Shown in pieces: positions 54,170-63,287 of a stretch of DNA of 64,000 nt. The translations under genes were made by a program, and so were the position numbers. The stretch comes from Archangium violaceum Cb vi76 (GTDB lineage Bacteria; Myxococcota; Myxococcia; Myxococcales; Myxococcaceae). The stretch lies in contig NZ_JPMI01000026.1 in assembly GCF_000733295.1 (NCBI RefSeq), forward strand, positions 33,513-97,512. Reading direction: 5' to 3'. The first letter of the stretch is position 1. Every line of letters begins with the position of its first letter. The notes beneath the pieces are model-generated. The model ran no database searches. It saw only the letters and a program-made list of their open reading frames with translations, and had not been told where the DNA came from.

Positions 54170-55167
54170 CGATGGACGCGACGCTGCTGGCCGAGTGGTT
54201 TCCCGTCCGCGTCCACGCGCGCGAGGGCGGGTTCGACGTGGAGTGGTGCCACCTGGGCGGCCAGCGCTTCACCGAGCCCTTCTTCGACGACACGATTCAA
54301 CGGCGGCTCCGCTACCCCTTCAACTGGTTGTTCCGCCACCAGACGTCACTCGACGAGCTGGCGGAGCTGGAGGCCCTGAGCCCCGGGCTGCCTCCCACGG
54401 GCCTCATCTTCCACATGTCGCGCTGTGGCTCGACCCTGCTGGCGCAGACGCTGGCGGCCTTGCCTCGCAACATCGTGCTCTCCGAGCCGGCCCCCGTGGA
54501 CACGGTGCTGCGCGCCCGCTGGGGGGAAGAGACTCCCACGGAGGAACAGCGCATCGCGTGGTTGCGCGGAATGGTGAGCGTGCTCGGGCGCAAGCGCCAT
54601 GCGACCGAGCGGCACCTGTTCATCAAGTTCGACGCGTGGGCCCTGCTGCAATGGCCGCTGATTCAGCGCGCCTTCCCGGGTGTGCCGTGGCTCTTCCTCT
54701 ACCGGGACCCCGTGGAGGTGATGGCCTCGCATCTGCGCCACAGCGGTGCCCATCTGGTGCCCGGCGTGCTCGAGCCCGCCCTGCTGGGGTGGAGCCCGGA
54801 GCAGCTCCCCGGCATGCCCCGCGAGGAGTATGGGGCCCGCGTCCTGGCCTCCCTCTGTGAGGCCGCCCTCGGCGCCTGGGAGTCCCGCCGTGGACCCGCG
54901 CGGCTCGTGGAGTACCGCGAGCTTCCCGCGGTGATTCCCTCCCTGTACTCGGAGCTCTTCGGCCTGGAGCTTTCGGGGGAGGAGCTCGCGGTGATGCGCG
55001 AGGCCATGGGGAAGGATGCCAAGAACCCCGCCCTCCCCTTCGAGGACGATTCCGCGATGAAGCAGCGGGCGTTGACCGGTCCGGCCCGCGAGGCCGTGGA
55101 GCGGTGGGTGCGTCCCCTGTACGCCCGGCTGGAGACGGCTCGGCGCGACATGCGCCGGATGGGTTGA
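54160..55167 (+). CDS. Sulfotransferase family protein
   Basis: 335 residues from ATG 54160; ATG 54166 (ATGA overlap) is equally possible. PAPS-binding elements: LIFHMSRCGSTLLAQTLA (5' phosphosulfate loop) and LFLYRDPVEVMASHLR (3' phosphate site). The C-terminal half is helical (about 200-320). The third gene of an overlapping set with the hydroxylase and the Nif11-like gene, probably cotranscribed. The acceptor is unknown; tailoring of a small molecule or peptide is inferred from context. Confidence 0.82.
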   Translation: MAMTMDATLLAEWFPVRVHAREGGFDVEWCHLGGQRFTEPFFDDTIQRRLRYPFNWLFRHQTSLDELAELEALSPGLPPTGLIFHMSRCGSTLLAQTLAALPRNIVLSEPAPVDTVLRARWGEETPTEEQRIAWLRGMVSVLGRKRHATERHLFIKFDAWALLQWPLIQRAFPGVPWLFLYRDPVEVMASHLRHSGAHLVPGVLEPALLGWSPEQLPGMPREEYGARVLASLCEAALGAWESRRGPARLVEYRELPAVIPSLYSELFGLELSGEELAVMREAMGKDAKNPALPFEDDSAMKQRALTGPAREAVERWVRPLYARLETARRDMRRMG

Positions 55168-55269
55168 GCCCCCTCCAGCGAGGTACGACGCAGCGCGTTA
55201 CTCCCAGGCGAGCAGCGGGGTTTGTCTCGGATTGTCATGATCCGAGGCGCTCGCAGTAAACTTGCCTAC

Positions 55270-55908
55270 ATGCTCAACGTCGTCGTCGTGGAAGACGACC
55301 CCAACCTGCTCGCAGCGGTCCGGCAGGCGCTTGAGGCACCCGAGTCCGGAATGCGCATCGCCGGAGCCTTCTCTCGCGGAGGCGAGGCGATCTCCTGGCT
55401 TCAGCGCCAGAAGCCGGTGGACTGCGCGCTGGTGGATCTCGGCCTCCCGGATCGCTCCGGCGTGGAGGTGCTGACGGAGCTGAGGACGACGCACCCCACC
55501 GCCGTCGGCCTCGTCTTCACCATCTTCGACGACGACGCGCACCTGTTCCCCGCGCTGCAGGCCGGAGCACAGGGATACCTGCTGAAGGACTCCACCTCGG
55601 AGGTCCTCCTCCGCTCCATCCGCGAGGCCGTCGCGGGTGGCGCGCCGATGACGCCGACGGTGGCCCGGAGGGTGGTCCGGCGCTTCTGGGCTCCGCAAGT
55701 GGTCCAGCAGGAGCCGCTCACCGCGCGCGAGCGCGAGTTGCTCGTGCTGCTCTGCCACGGCGCCAGCTATGACGCGGCGGCGGCCCGGATGGCGGTGAGC
55801 CTGAGCACGATCCAGGCGCATGTCCGCAGCGTGTACCGCAAGCTCGCGGTGAGCTCCAAGGCCGAGGCGGTGAGCGCGGCCGTCCGGTTGGGCCTCTTCG
55901 TCCCATGA
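55270..55908 (+). CDS. NarL-type response regulator
   Basis: 212 residues from ATG 55270, the start that puts VVVVEDDPN at the N terminus. Receiver domain with phospho-Asp in CALVDLGLPDRSG and Lys in GYLLKDSTS; LuxR-type HTH at the C terminus (LTARERELLVLLCHGASYDA, then SLSTIQAHVRSVYRKL). The upstream open frame adds 16 residues without support. Encoded 4 bp overlapping its sensor kinase. Confidence 0.9.
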   Translation: MLNVVVVEDDPNLLAAVRQALEAPESGMRIAGAFSRGGEAISWLQRQKPVDCALVDLGLPDRSGVEVLTELRTTHPTAVGLVFTIFDDDAHLFPALQAGAQGYLLKDSTSEVLLRSIREAVAGGAPMTPTVARRVVRRFWAPQVVQQEPLTARERELLVLLCHGASYDAAAARMAVSLSTIQAHVRSVYRKLAVSSKAEAVSAAVRLGLFVP

Positions 55909-57134
55909 AGCTGAGTCTCCTCGTCGGCAGTCCCCCCTCCAGCGGCCCGTTGGTGGAGTCACACCGCGGGATGCGCGCGCCCCGTGCGGTGGCGGTGCTG
56001 ATGGCGGGGGCGCTGGCGGTGGCACTGGTGCCGCTCATCCCCGGCGTCTCCGCGCGGCTCGAGGTCACGCTCCGCGACACCGCGCTGGCCATGGGGGTGT
56101 TCACGCTCGTCTCGCTCACCGCGGCGGTGGTGTTCTGGCGCCGGGGGGCCACGCCGGCCTACTGGTGGCTGTGTGCACTCGAGACGTTGACCACCGCGCT
56201 CACGATGCTGTCCCTGGTGTGGGCGTCGGGGAATCCGCTCAGCCCGTTCTGGCTGCTCTTCGCCTGCTTGAGCGTGATCGTCGCCATGGATGCCAACGGA
56301 CGCATCATCGAGGGCCTGGCCTTCGTGGTCGCGCCCCAGGTGCTCGCGCTGCTATTCCTCCTCCAGGGGGAGCCCGCGAAGGCGGCGCTCTCCGCGGTCA
56401 TCGGCGGCGTGGTGGTGGTGGTGGGCACCGTGCTCCGGGGGCTGTTCGTCGGCCTCACCGAGGCGCGCAACGAGCGGGACCGCCTCCGCGCCGAGCTGGC
56501 CGAGCTGCGCCTCCGAGAGGAGCGTCACCGCATCTCGCGCGACCTTCACGACGGGCTCGGGACCGAGCTGGCCAGCCTCACCTGGACGGCGCGCATGCTC
56601 CACCAGCGGCTCGAGGGATCCCCCGTGCAGAGCGACGTGGGGCAGCTGCTCGAGCGGCTCCGCTCCGGCATGGACGAGCTGCGCACCGTGGTCTGGGCGT
56701 TGCGTGCGCCAGCGCGCCCCTGGGAGGACGTGGTGGCGCGGCTCGCCCAGCGGTGCCGTGAGCTCGGCGGCGACCGCGACGTGGTGGTGGAGGCGTTCGC
56801 CGCCGACCCGCGCGTGGAGTTCGATGGGCAGGTGGCGCTCGAGCTGGTGCGCGCCGTTCAGGAGCTGGTGCACAACGCCGCCCGCCACGCGCAGCCCCGG
56901 CACATCCGCGTCACGCTCCGCTGCGAGCCGGACGGCATCCGTTTCCTGGTCGAGGACGACGGCCGGGGACTCGCCGACGGCGCGCTCGAGCGGAGCGAGG
57001 GCGGCCTCAAGAACTTCCGGACGCGGGTGGAGAGCGTGGGCGGCACCGCGCAGGTGGAGTCGTCCTCCCAGGGGACGCGGGTGTCGGCGTGGCTACCCAC
57101 ACCTACCTTTCGGCCTAACATGCCCATGCAATAG
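55905..57134 (+). CDS. Sensor histidine kinase (HisKA_3/NarX-like)
   Basis: 409 residues; ATGA overlap with the regulator. The first about 180 residues hold around six hydrophobic segments and no obvious periplasmic sensor domain. Dimerisation helix with phospho-His: ERHRISRDLHDGLGTELASL. ATP domain: ELVHNAARHAQ (N box), VEDDGRGLADG and GGLKNFRTRVESVGG (G boxes). It probably senses a membrane or cytoplasmic cue and phosphorylates the NarL-type partner. Target genes may include the lipoproteins downstream, but no binding site was identified. Confidence 0.9.
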   Translation: MKLSLLVGSPPSSGPLVESHRGMRAPRAVAVLMAGALAVALVPLIPGVSARLEVTLRDTALAMGVFTLVSLTAAVVFWRRGATPAYWWLCALETLTTALTMLSLVWASGNPLSPFWLLFACLSVIVAMDANGRIIEGLAFVVAPQVLALLFLLQGEPAKAALSAVIGGVVVVVGTVLRGLFVGLTEARNERDRLRAELAELRLREERHRISRDLHDGLGTELASLTWTARMLHQRLEGSPVQSDVGQLLERLRSGMDELRTVVWALRAPARPWEDVVARLAQRCRELGGDRDVVVEAFAADPRVEFDGQVALELVRAVQELVHNAARHAQPRHIRVTLRCEPDGIRFLVEDDGRGLADGALERSEGGLKNFRTRVESVGGTAQVESSSQGTRVSAWLPTPTFRPNMPMQ

Positions 57135-57167
57135 CGGCATGAATCCATGCGGCGGTACATCTGTCGC

Positions 57168-57542
57168 ATGCTTGAAACTTCGCTCAAACGCCTCGTGGTG
57201 GGTGCCGTCCTCGCGCTGTCCGTCGTCAGCACCGGCTGCGGTGCGGTCATGTCGTACATCCAGGGCGGTCCCCTCATCCGCGATCCGAACGGGCCGACCG
57301 GGAAGATCGTGATCGACAACAAGAGCGGCTACACGCTCGGCGCGGTGCTGCTGTCCGACTGTGACAGCTCCACCTACGGCCTGAACCGGCTCCCCGCGCG
57401 CACCGGCATCGAGGACGGGAAGACGTACGAGTTCACCGTCTCGCCCGGGTGCTGGAGCATCGCCATCGGCAGCGGCTCCGCGGAAGTCCGCGGAAAGCTC
57501 CACGTCGCCGCGAACCTGGCCTCCGTCTACACGGTGAACTGA
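57168..57542 (+). CDS. Small putative lipoprotein
   Basis: 124 residues from ATG 57168 (an ATG at 57147 would add 7). Signal with lipobox VSTGC (Cys 23 in this start), then MSYIQGGPLIRDPNGPTGKI and a C-terminal domain of beta strands with two Cys (DCDSSTY and SPGCWSIA). No recognised family. Followed after 1 bp by the next lipoprotein gene, so likely one operon with the next two. Confidence 0.6.
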   Translation: MLETSLKRLVVGAVLALSVVSTGCGAVMSYIQGGPLIRDPNGPTGKIVIDNKSGYTLGAVLLSDCDSSTYGLNRLPARTGIEDGKTYEFTVSPGCWSIAIGSGSAEVRGKLHVAANLASVYTVN

Positions 57543-57543
57543 C

Positions 57544-58437
57544 GTGGCGGCCGCGCGTGTGGACTCGAAGCGTGCACTGGCGCTGCTCATCGCCGTGGGC
57601 GTTCTCTCCTCGGGCTGCGTCAGCGTCGGTTACGGCGCCGGAGTGGCGGCGGCGCGGGTGGACACCTCGCCGGATACCTCGCCGCTCGAGTACAAACGCC
57701 AGGTCGACTACTCCCGCATGTACCACCAGTTCCGATTGGTGGACACGAGCGGCATCCTGCTCGCGGCGCTGGTGAACATCGGACGCCAGTCGGCGGCGCG
57801 CGACGCGGCGATCGACCAGGCCGTCGCGGCGGGCGCGAAGAGCGGCGACGTCGTCGAGTACTCCTACAAGCCCTACGACATCCTCCCGGGCCCGCGGATC
57901 ACCGCGGATCTGCGGCTGGGCCTCGGACCGGCGAGCACGACGTTCACCGGCGCGGGGGGCAGCCGGTTCGAGCGCGGGGACTACCTCGCCTTCGACATTG
58001 GGGGAGAGCCGCTCGTGTGGGACCCGGAGGGGCTGCCGGTGATGGCGTCCGTCGGCGCCTCGATGCTGCTGGAGAGCTGGTCCCTCGATGAGCAGGCGGG
58101 GATCGGCTTCGAGCACGACTACCTCGGGCTGGACGTCTTCGCGAACGGGAAGATCGGCGTGCGGCTGCCGGGCAACGTCGGCCTGACCGGGAAGCTGCAC
58201 GTCGGACTGGTATCACCGCTACTGGGGGCGATTCTGGGCTCCCCACGGCTGTCCTGGTACGGCGGCCTCGAGGCGGCGTGGACGACGCCCTGGAAGCCGC
58301 TCACCGTGGTGGGTGACTTCGTCTACGGCTCCCCGCTCTGGCTGGATCTCCCCTTCCGCGGCGGCTTCTCCACGCGCTTCGGCGTCAACGCCGTCGTCAG
58401 CATCGAGTCGCTGATGCCCGCGCCTGGCAATCCCTGA
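57544..58437 (+). CDS. Putative outer-membrane lipoprotein, paralog 1
   Basis: 297 residues from GTG 57544, lipobox LSSGC. The mature part (YKRQVDYSRMYHQFRLVDTS, then VEYSYKPYDILPGPRITADL and the strands DYLGLDVFANGKIGVRLPGN and VVGDFVYGSPLWLDLPFRGG) reads like a compact beta-barrel or jelly-roll surface domain. Shares the layout Cys-anchor, LVDTSG block and strand-rich half with the next protein, so they look like diverged paralogs. Function unknown. Confidence 0.6.
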   Translation: MAAARVDSKRALALLIAVGVLSSGCVSVGYGAGVAAARVDTSPDTSPLEYKRQVDYSRMYHQFRLVDTSGILLAALVNIGRQSAARDAAIDQAVAAGAKSGDVVEYSYKPYDILPGPRITADLRLGLGPASTTFTGAGGSRFERGDYLAFDIGGEPLVWDPEGLPVMASVGASMLLESWSLDEQAGIGFEHDYLGLDVFANGKIGVRLPGNVGLTGKLHVGLVSPLLGAILGSPRLSWYGGLEAAWTTPWKPLTVVGDFVYGSPLWLDLPFRGGFSTRFGVNAVVSIESLMPAPGNP

Positions 58438-58474
58438 CCCCCTTCACAGCACCGTCTCTTCCGAGGAGCTCGTC

Positions 58475-59395
58475 ATGCCTCCGTCGTCCCGTCGTGTCCT
58501 CCCGCTGGCCGTCGTCCTCTGCGTCGCGCTGAGCGGCTGCAGCCACATCGTCTACAGCCGCGGCGCCATGTCGGCGGAGGCCGCCAACATCGATGCCGAC
58601 GAGAACCCCGAGGGCCAGCCCTTCGACTTCTCGCAGCGAAGCGTCAAGGCGGACACGCAGGAAATCGCGTTGCTCGACTCGAGCGGACTGGTGTGCGCCT
58701 CGCTGATGACCGCGGGCGACGCGATGGCCTCCGCCGAGGGGCGGCGCAAGCAGGCGGAGCGCAACCGCGAGTTCGGCTTCCTCACCTACAAGTATCGCGT
58801 GGCGGCGCCCGGGGAGTTCGGCGGCTACCCGTGCGGCGTCTTCGTGAAGTGGAGCACGGTGAACGAGTACCGCGGCTTCCAGCCGGGCGCGGAGGGACAG
58901 GTCCCGAGCTTCGGTGAGGCGGGCCTGATGCTCTCCGGCTGGGACGAGTTCCTGCTGCCGGGGCTGTACTTCGGCGGTGGCACCCGGCCCGCGGTCGGCT
59001 TCTACTCGGAGGCGTCCGTCCCCGGCTCCGACGACATCTACCTCCGGCTGCCGATCAACCTCGGCTTCATGATCGCGCCGCATTGGGCGGGAGGGCTGGC
59101 GCTCCGGGCCACCGCGGGCTTCGACATCGTGGGCCTGGCCCTGATGGCGAAGTCGCAGCCGTTCCGGAACGGCTTCTGGGTGCCGCTCGACTACGGCGCG
59201 TACCTCAGTTGGACCCTGCCCGTCTTCAGCTACGGCTCGTTGACCGCGATGGCCGGGTGGGGCAAGGAGGTCCAGGTCAACAACAGCGATCTGATGTTCA
59301 CGCAGGGCCAGTGGCTGGGGCAGCTCAGCCTCGTCATCGACTACGGCGCGATCTTCAGCGGCCAAAGCGCCAGCACTGGCGAGAAGAAGATGTGA
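58475..59395 (+). CDS. Putative outer-membrane lipoprotein, paralog 2
   Basis: 306 residues, ATG 58475, lipobox ALSGC (MPPSSRRVLPLAVVLCVALS signal). LLDSSGLVCASLMTAGDAM parallels LVDTSGILLAALVN in paralog 1, and the C-terminal strands (NLGFMIAPHWAGGLALRATA, and SLVIDYGAIFSG) keep the same order. No recognised domain. The two may form a surface complex or be duplicate sensors for the two-component system upstream. Confidence 0.6.
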   Translation: MPPSSRRVLPLAVVLCVALSGCSHIVYSRGAMSAEAANIDADENPEGQPFDFSQRSVKADTQEIALLDSSGLVCASLMTAGDAMASAEGRRKQAERNREFGFLTYKYRVAAPGEFGGYPCGVFVKWSTVNEYRGFQPGAEGQVPSFGEAGLMLSGWDEFLLPGLYFGGGTRPAVGFYSEASVPGSDDIYLRLPINLGFMIAPHWAGGLALRATAGFDIVGLALMAKSQPFRNGFWVPLDYGAYLSWTLPVFSYGSLTAMAGWGKEVQVNNSDLMFTQGQWLGQLSLVIDYGAIFSGQSASTGEKKM

Positions 59396-59780
59396 GCGTT
59401 TCACCCGTCCCCATAGGTCGCCATCTTCCCCCCGCGTCGTCGATGAGCCCGAGCATCTCGGCGAGGCGGTAGGCCGGCTTCTGGAGGCCGAGCTTCCGTG
59501 CCCCGAGCCGGTGGCGCAGCGTCGAGCCCCAGAACGTGGTGAGGAGGTGGGGGACGGAGTAGCATGCCAACCGACAAGAGGATGGCGTGTGCACGCCGAA
59601 GTCGGCGTCCAACCGAGCGAGCACATGGATTCGTACCGGGTGTAGGGCCTTTCCCCAGCCCCCAGTCATAGGGGGCTGGCCGTGTCAAAGGCCGTTGGCC
59701 CGCGCCTCGTTCCCCGATATTCCTGCGTTGGGGATTCCACACTCCGGACGAAGCTCCCCTCGGGTCCGGAGGGAGGTCGC
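59396..59780. other. 385-bp stretch with no convincing gene
   Basis: A minus-strand frame (59355-59669) contains a readable segment (CRLACYSVPHLLTTFWGSTL) but overlaps the lipoprotein gene and has no start or family support; it may be a gene remnant. A 9-bp hairpin lies at 59655-59679. The promoter of the molybdenum hydroxylase operon should be near 59690-59770. Confidence 0.4.
59655..59679. terminator. Hairpin CCAGCCCCC/GGGGGCTGG
   Basis: Perfect 9-bp stem with a 7-base loop (59655-59663 and 59671-59679). No T-run on the plus strand, so the direction is unclear. Confidence 0.4.
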
Positions 59781-60245
59781 ATGGCGCAGAATCTGAAGGT
59801 GAACGGCAAGGATGTGACGGTCGAGGCGGAGCCCGGAACGCCGCTGCTGTGGGTGCTCCGCGAGAAGCTCGGGCTGCTCGGCACGAAGTTCGGCTGTGGC
59901 CAGGGCATGTGCGGAGCCTGCACGGTGCACATCGATGGTGCCGCGGTGCGCAGCTGTCTGATGCCCGTGGCGGCGGTGAGCGGCGAGGTCACGACGATCG
60001 AGGGCCTGAGCTCCGACAACAGCCACCCCGTGCAGCGCGCCTGGATCGAGGCGGATGCGCCCCAGTGCGGCTACTGCCAGTCCGGGCAGATCATGGCCTG
60101 CGCCGCGATGCTCAAGGCCAGGCCCCAGCCCACGGACGCCGACATCTCGGCGGCCATGACGAACCTGTGCCGCTGCGGCACCTACGGCCGCATCCGCAAG
60201 GCCGTGAAGCTCGCCATCGATCTCAACTCCGAGGAGAAGGCCTGA
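59781..60245 (+). CDS. (2Fe-2S) subunit of an isoquinoline-1-oxidoreductase-like molybdenum hydroxylase
   Basis: 154 residues; ATG 59781 with GGGAGG upstream. Plant-type 2Fe-2S motif [17 protein letters not shown] with a fourth Cys in RSC, and the second cluster CGYCQSGQ plus [10 protein letters not shown]. This is the small electron-transfer subunit of the xanthine dehydrogenase family, of the IorA type. It passes electrons from the Mo site to the c-type cytochrome encoded downstream. Two bases separate it from the large subunit gene. Confidence 0.9.
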   Translation: MAQNLKVNGKDVTVEAEPGTPLLWVLREKLGLLGTKFGCGQGMCGACTVHIDGAAVRSCLMPVAAVSGEVTTIEGLSSDNSHPVQRAWIEADAPQCGYCQSGQIMACAAMLKARPQPTDADISAAMTNLCRCGTYGRIRKAVKLAIDLNSEEKA

Positions 60246-60247
60246 CC

Positions 60248-62473
60248 ATGAAGACCGACCAGGAGACGAACAACCCGGTGGGGCTCTCCCGCCGCTTCTT
60301 CGTGCAGTCGGGCGCCGCGACGGTCGCGGGCCTGGTGCTCGGCTTCCACCTTCCCGCCAACCCGATGCGCCGCGCCGAGGCGTTCGCCGCCACGGGCCCC
60401 ACCGAGGGCAAGGCGCCCCAGGCGGCGAAGCTCAACACGTGGCTGCGCATCGCCCCCGACGGGCTCATCACCATCTACGTGGCCAAGAGCGAGATGGGCC
60501 AGGGCATCTTCACGGCCATGCCCATGCTCATCGCCGAGGAGCTCGAGGCCGACTGGAGCAGGATTCAGGTCGAGCCCGCCCCCTCGGACGCCGAGTTCAA
60601 CTACACCGGTGCGCCCTTCGAGATCACCGGTGGCAGCACGAGCGTGCGCTCCACCTGGGAGATCCTCCAGCGCATCGGCGCCACCGCCCGCCACATGCTG
60701 ATCGCCGCCGCCGCGAAGCAGTGGGGCGTGCCCGCGGAGAGCTGCCGCGCCGAGCGGGGTCAGATCGTCCACGCGGCGAGTGGCCGCAAGGCGGGTTTCG
60801 GTGAGCTCACCGCCGCCGCCGCCGCGCTGCCCGCCGACGCCATCCCGAAGGAGCCGAAGCTCAAGGCCCCCTCCGAGTACAAGCTCGTGGGCAAGCCGAT
60901 GAAGCGGCTCGACACGCCCGCGAAGGTGTCGGGCAAGCCCCTCTTCGGCATCGACGTCGTCGTGCCGGAGATGCGCTACGCGGCCGTGCGCCACTCGCCT
61001 GTCTTCGGCGGGGAGTGCTCGAACTTCGAGGCGCTGGCCAAGGGCATGCCCGCGGGCACGTCGCTGGTGAAGGTGACCGGGGGCATCGTCGTCGTCGCGG
61101 ACAGCTGGTTCACCGCGAAGACGGCCGCCGCGGGCCTCGACGCGAAGTGGACGAAGGGCGCCACGACCGGGCTGTCCTCGAAGGACATCGAGAAGAAGCT
61201 GCGCACCGCGGCCGGCGGCAAGAAGCTCCCGGTGGCGGCGTCGAAGGGCGAGCCCGACAAGGTGCTGCGCACGGCGAAGGTGAAGGTCGAGGCCGAGTAC
61301 TCGACGCCCTTCCTGGCCCACACGCCGATGGAGCCCCTCAACTGCACGGCGCACGTCCGGCCAGACGGAATCGAGCTCTGGGTGGGCACGCAGTCGCACA
61401 CCCTCACCAAGATGCTCGTCTCGATGGCGACGAAGGTGCCCCAGGAGCAGGTCATCGTCCACACCACCTACCTCGGCGGTGGCTTCGGCCGGCGGGCGGA
61501 GAACGACGTGATGCTCCAGGCCATCGAGGCCTCGAAGGCCGTGGGCAAGCCCGTCAAGCTCATCTGGTCGCGCGAGGAGGACGTGCAGCACGACTTCTAC
61601 CGGCCGGCCAGCCTCGTGAAGATGCGGGCCGGGCTCGGTGCGGATGGCCTCCCCGTGGCCTTCACGGCGAGCATCGCCAGCCCCTCCATCATGCAGCGCT
61701 GGACGATGTTCGGTGGCCTCCCCAAGAGTGGCATCGACATGACGACGATCGAGGGCCTGGCGGACATGAAGTACGAGTGCCCGAACCAGCACATCGCGGC
61801 GGCCGTCGTCGACACGGGCGTGCCGGTGGGCTTCTGGCGCTCGGTGGGTTCCTCCCACAACGCCTTCTACGTGGAGAGTTTCATCGACGAGCTGGCGCAC
61901 GCGGCGAAGCAGGACCCGTACAAGTACCGCCGGGCCCTGCTCGAGAAGTCGCACCCGCGCTTCGTGAAGGTGCTCGACACCGTGGCGCGGATGGCGAAAT
62001 GGGAGACTCCGCCGGCGGAGGGGCGGCACCGTGGCATCGCCATCGCCGAGAGCTTCGGGAGCATCGTCGCCGAGGTGGCGGAGGTGTCGGTCTCCGCGGA
62101 TGGCCAGCCCACCGTGCACAAGGTCTGGGTCGCGGTGGATTGTGGCCGGTACGTCAACCCCGACACGGTCATCGCCCAGATGGAGAGCGGTGTCGTCTAC
62201 GGCCTGTCCGCCGCGCTGCGCGGGCAGATCACCCTGCGCAACGGGCGTGTCGAGCAGAGCAACTTCCACGACTACACGATGCTGGCTCCCCACGAGATGC
62301 CGGAGGTCGCCGTGGAGATCGTCGAGAGCGGCGAGGCTCCCGGCGGCGTCGGAGAGCCCGGCACGCCGCCCATCGCGCCGGCCGTGACGAACGCCCTCTT
62401 CGCCGCCACGGGCAAGCGCATCCGCACCCTGCCCATCAGCAGCCACAAGCTCACTGGAGGAAAGAAGTCGTGA
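60248..62473 (+). CDS. Molybdopterin-binding subunit, IorB-like (xanthine dehydrogenase family)
   Basis: 741 residues. Twin-arginine signal [20 protein letters not shown]. The long Mo domain has [53 protein letters not shown] and the active-site Glu in [14 protein letters not shown]. Isoquinoline 1-oxidoreductase-like enzymes hydroxylate N-heterocycles or aldehydes. Tat export places it in the periplasm with the cytochrome. No FAD subunit is present, as expected for IorAB. Confidence 0.88.
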   Translation: MKTDQETNNPVGLSRRFFVQSGAATVAGLVLGFHLPANPMRRAEAFAATGPTEGKAPQAAKLNTWLRIAPDGLITIYVAKSEMGQGIFTAMPMLIAEELEADWSRIQVEPAPSDAEFNYTGAPFEITGGSTSVRSTWEILQRIGATARHMLIAAAAKQWGVPAESCRAERGQIVHAASGRKAGFGELTAAAAALPADAIPKEPKLKAPSEYKLVGKPMKRLDTPAKVSGKPLFGIDVVVPEMRYAAVRHSPVFGGECSNFEALAKGMPAGTSLVKVTGGIVVVADSWFTAKTAAAGLDAKWTKGATTGLSSKDIEKKLRTAAGGKKLPVAASKGEPDKVLRTAKVKVEAEYSTPFLAHTPMEPLNCTAHVRPDGIELWVGTQSHTLTKMLVSMATKVPQEQVIVHTTYLGGGFGRRAENDVMLQAIEASKAVGKPVKLIWSREEDVQHDFYRPASLVKMRAGLGADGLPVAFTASIASPSIMQRWTMFGGLPKSGIDMTTIEGLADMKYECPNQHIAAAVVDTGVPVGFWRSVGSSHNAFYVESFIDELAHAAKQDPYKYRRALLEKSHPRFVKVLDTVARMAKWETPPAEGRHRGIAIAESFGSIVAEVAEVSVSADGQPTVHKVWVAVDCGRYVNPDTVIAQMESGVVYGLSAALRGQITLRNGRVEQSNFHDYTMLAPHEMPEVAVEIVESGEAPGGVGEPGTPPIAPAVTNALFAATGKRIRTLPISSHKLTGGKKS

Positions 62474-62880
62474 GGATGTCCATGAAGTGGATGGGGTTGA
62501 TGCTGTCCGTCGCGGTGGTGGGTCCCGCCGTCGCGGCCGATGCGCCCAAGGCGACGCCGGAACTGCTCGAGAAGGGCAAGACCGCGTACACCTCGTATTG
62601 CCAGTCGTGTCACGGGGAGAAGGGCGAGGGCAACGGTCCGGCCGGCATGTATCTGGTGCCCAAGCCGCGCAACTTCGTGGCCGAGGCCTTCAAGAAGGGC
62701 AACAAGCCGGAGGAGATCTTCAAGACGATCACCACCGGCATTCCGGGAAGCACGATGGTGCCCTTCACGCACCTCGCCGAGCAGGATCGCTGGGCGCTCA
62801 CGCACTACGTCCTCGAGTTGCAGAAGCAGGGCAAGGCGGCGGACGCGAAGGGCAAGAAGAAGGGCGCGGCGAAGAAGTAG
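62470..62880 (+). CDS. Periplasmic c-type cytochrome
   Basis: 136 residues from GTG 62470 (GTGA overlap, GGAGGAAAG 6 bases upstream); ATG 62476 is an alternative. Signal [20 protein letters not shown], one haem site [11 protein letters not shown] and a Met ligand region [10 protein letters not shown]. The Lys-rich C terminus ([10 protein letters not shown]) may dock to membranes or acidic partners. It is the natural electron acceptor of the IorAB-type hydroxylase. Confidence 0.87.
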   Translation: MRMSMKWMGLMLSVAVVGPAVAADAPKATPELLEKGKTAYTSYCQSCHGEKGEGNGPAGMYLVPKPRNFVAEAFKKGNKPEEIFKTITTGIPGSTMVPFTHLAEQDRWALTHYVLELQKQGKAADAKGKKKGAAKK

Positions 62881-63287
62881 ACGGGAGACCCGCCAGGTTT
62901 CCGGGTGGGCGAAGCAAACACTCCTGCCCGTCATGCCCCGCCTCCGGGCTCACCGGAGGCGGGCCTCGACATCCCGCGGGTCCGCGGCCCGTCCACGCCG
63001 GGCCTTCAGACAGGCTGAAGCCGCAAGACTTTCAGTTCGGCATCGCCAAGACAGGCATTTACGTGACCGACGTCGTCCGGTGGGAAAAGACGCTCGCCGA
63101 CCGTACAAACCCAACGGGGGCGCGCGAGCTGGCACAGGCCGCGGACGAGAAGGCGCTGGCCCGGTTGCTGCGGAAGACCCGGGCCGTGGCACGCGCGGGG
63201 TGAGTGGCCCCCTGCTGTCTCCCTGGCACAGGGCTCTGCCGCGGTGGTTGTGGTGCTAGTCTCAATTCACAGGCAAGGGGTGCTTCA
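62881..63287. other. 407-bp intergenic stretch with hairpin and a possible gene remnant
   Basis: Contains an 11-bp perfect hairpin (62937-62947 and 62953-62963). From about 63013 a plus-strand frame reads KPQDFQFGIAKTGIYVTDVV and continues with regular codon use to TGA 63201-63203 but has no upstream start, like the 3' end of a lost gene. No promoter for 63288 could be defined with confidence. Confidence 0.4.
62937..62963 (+). terminator. GC-rich hairpin after the cytochrome gene
   Basis: CCCGCCTCCGG/CCGGAGGCGGG stem with a 5-base loop, 56 bases past the cytochrome stop. Lacks a clear T-run. Confidence 0.45.

Noticed and set aside
59355..59669. Transposase-like remnant on the minus strand
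   Set aside because: The readable segment has no DDE or other catalytic motif and overlaps a real gene; there are no terminal repeats.
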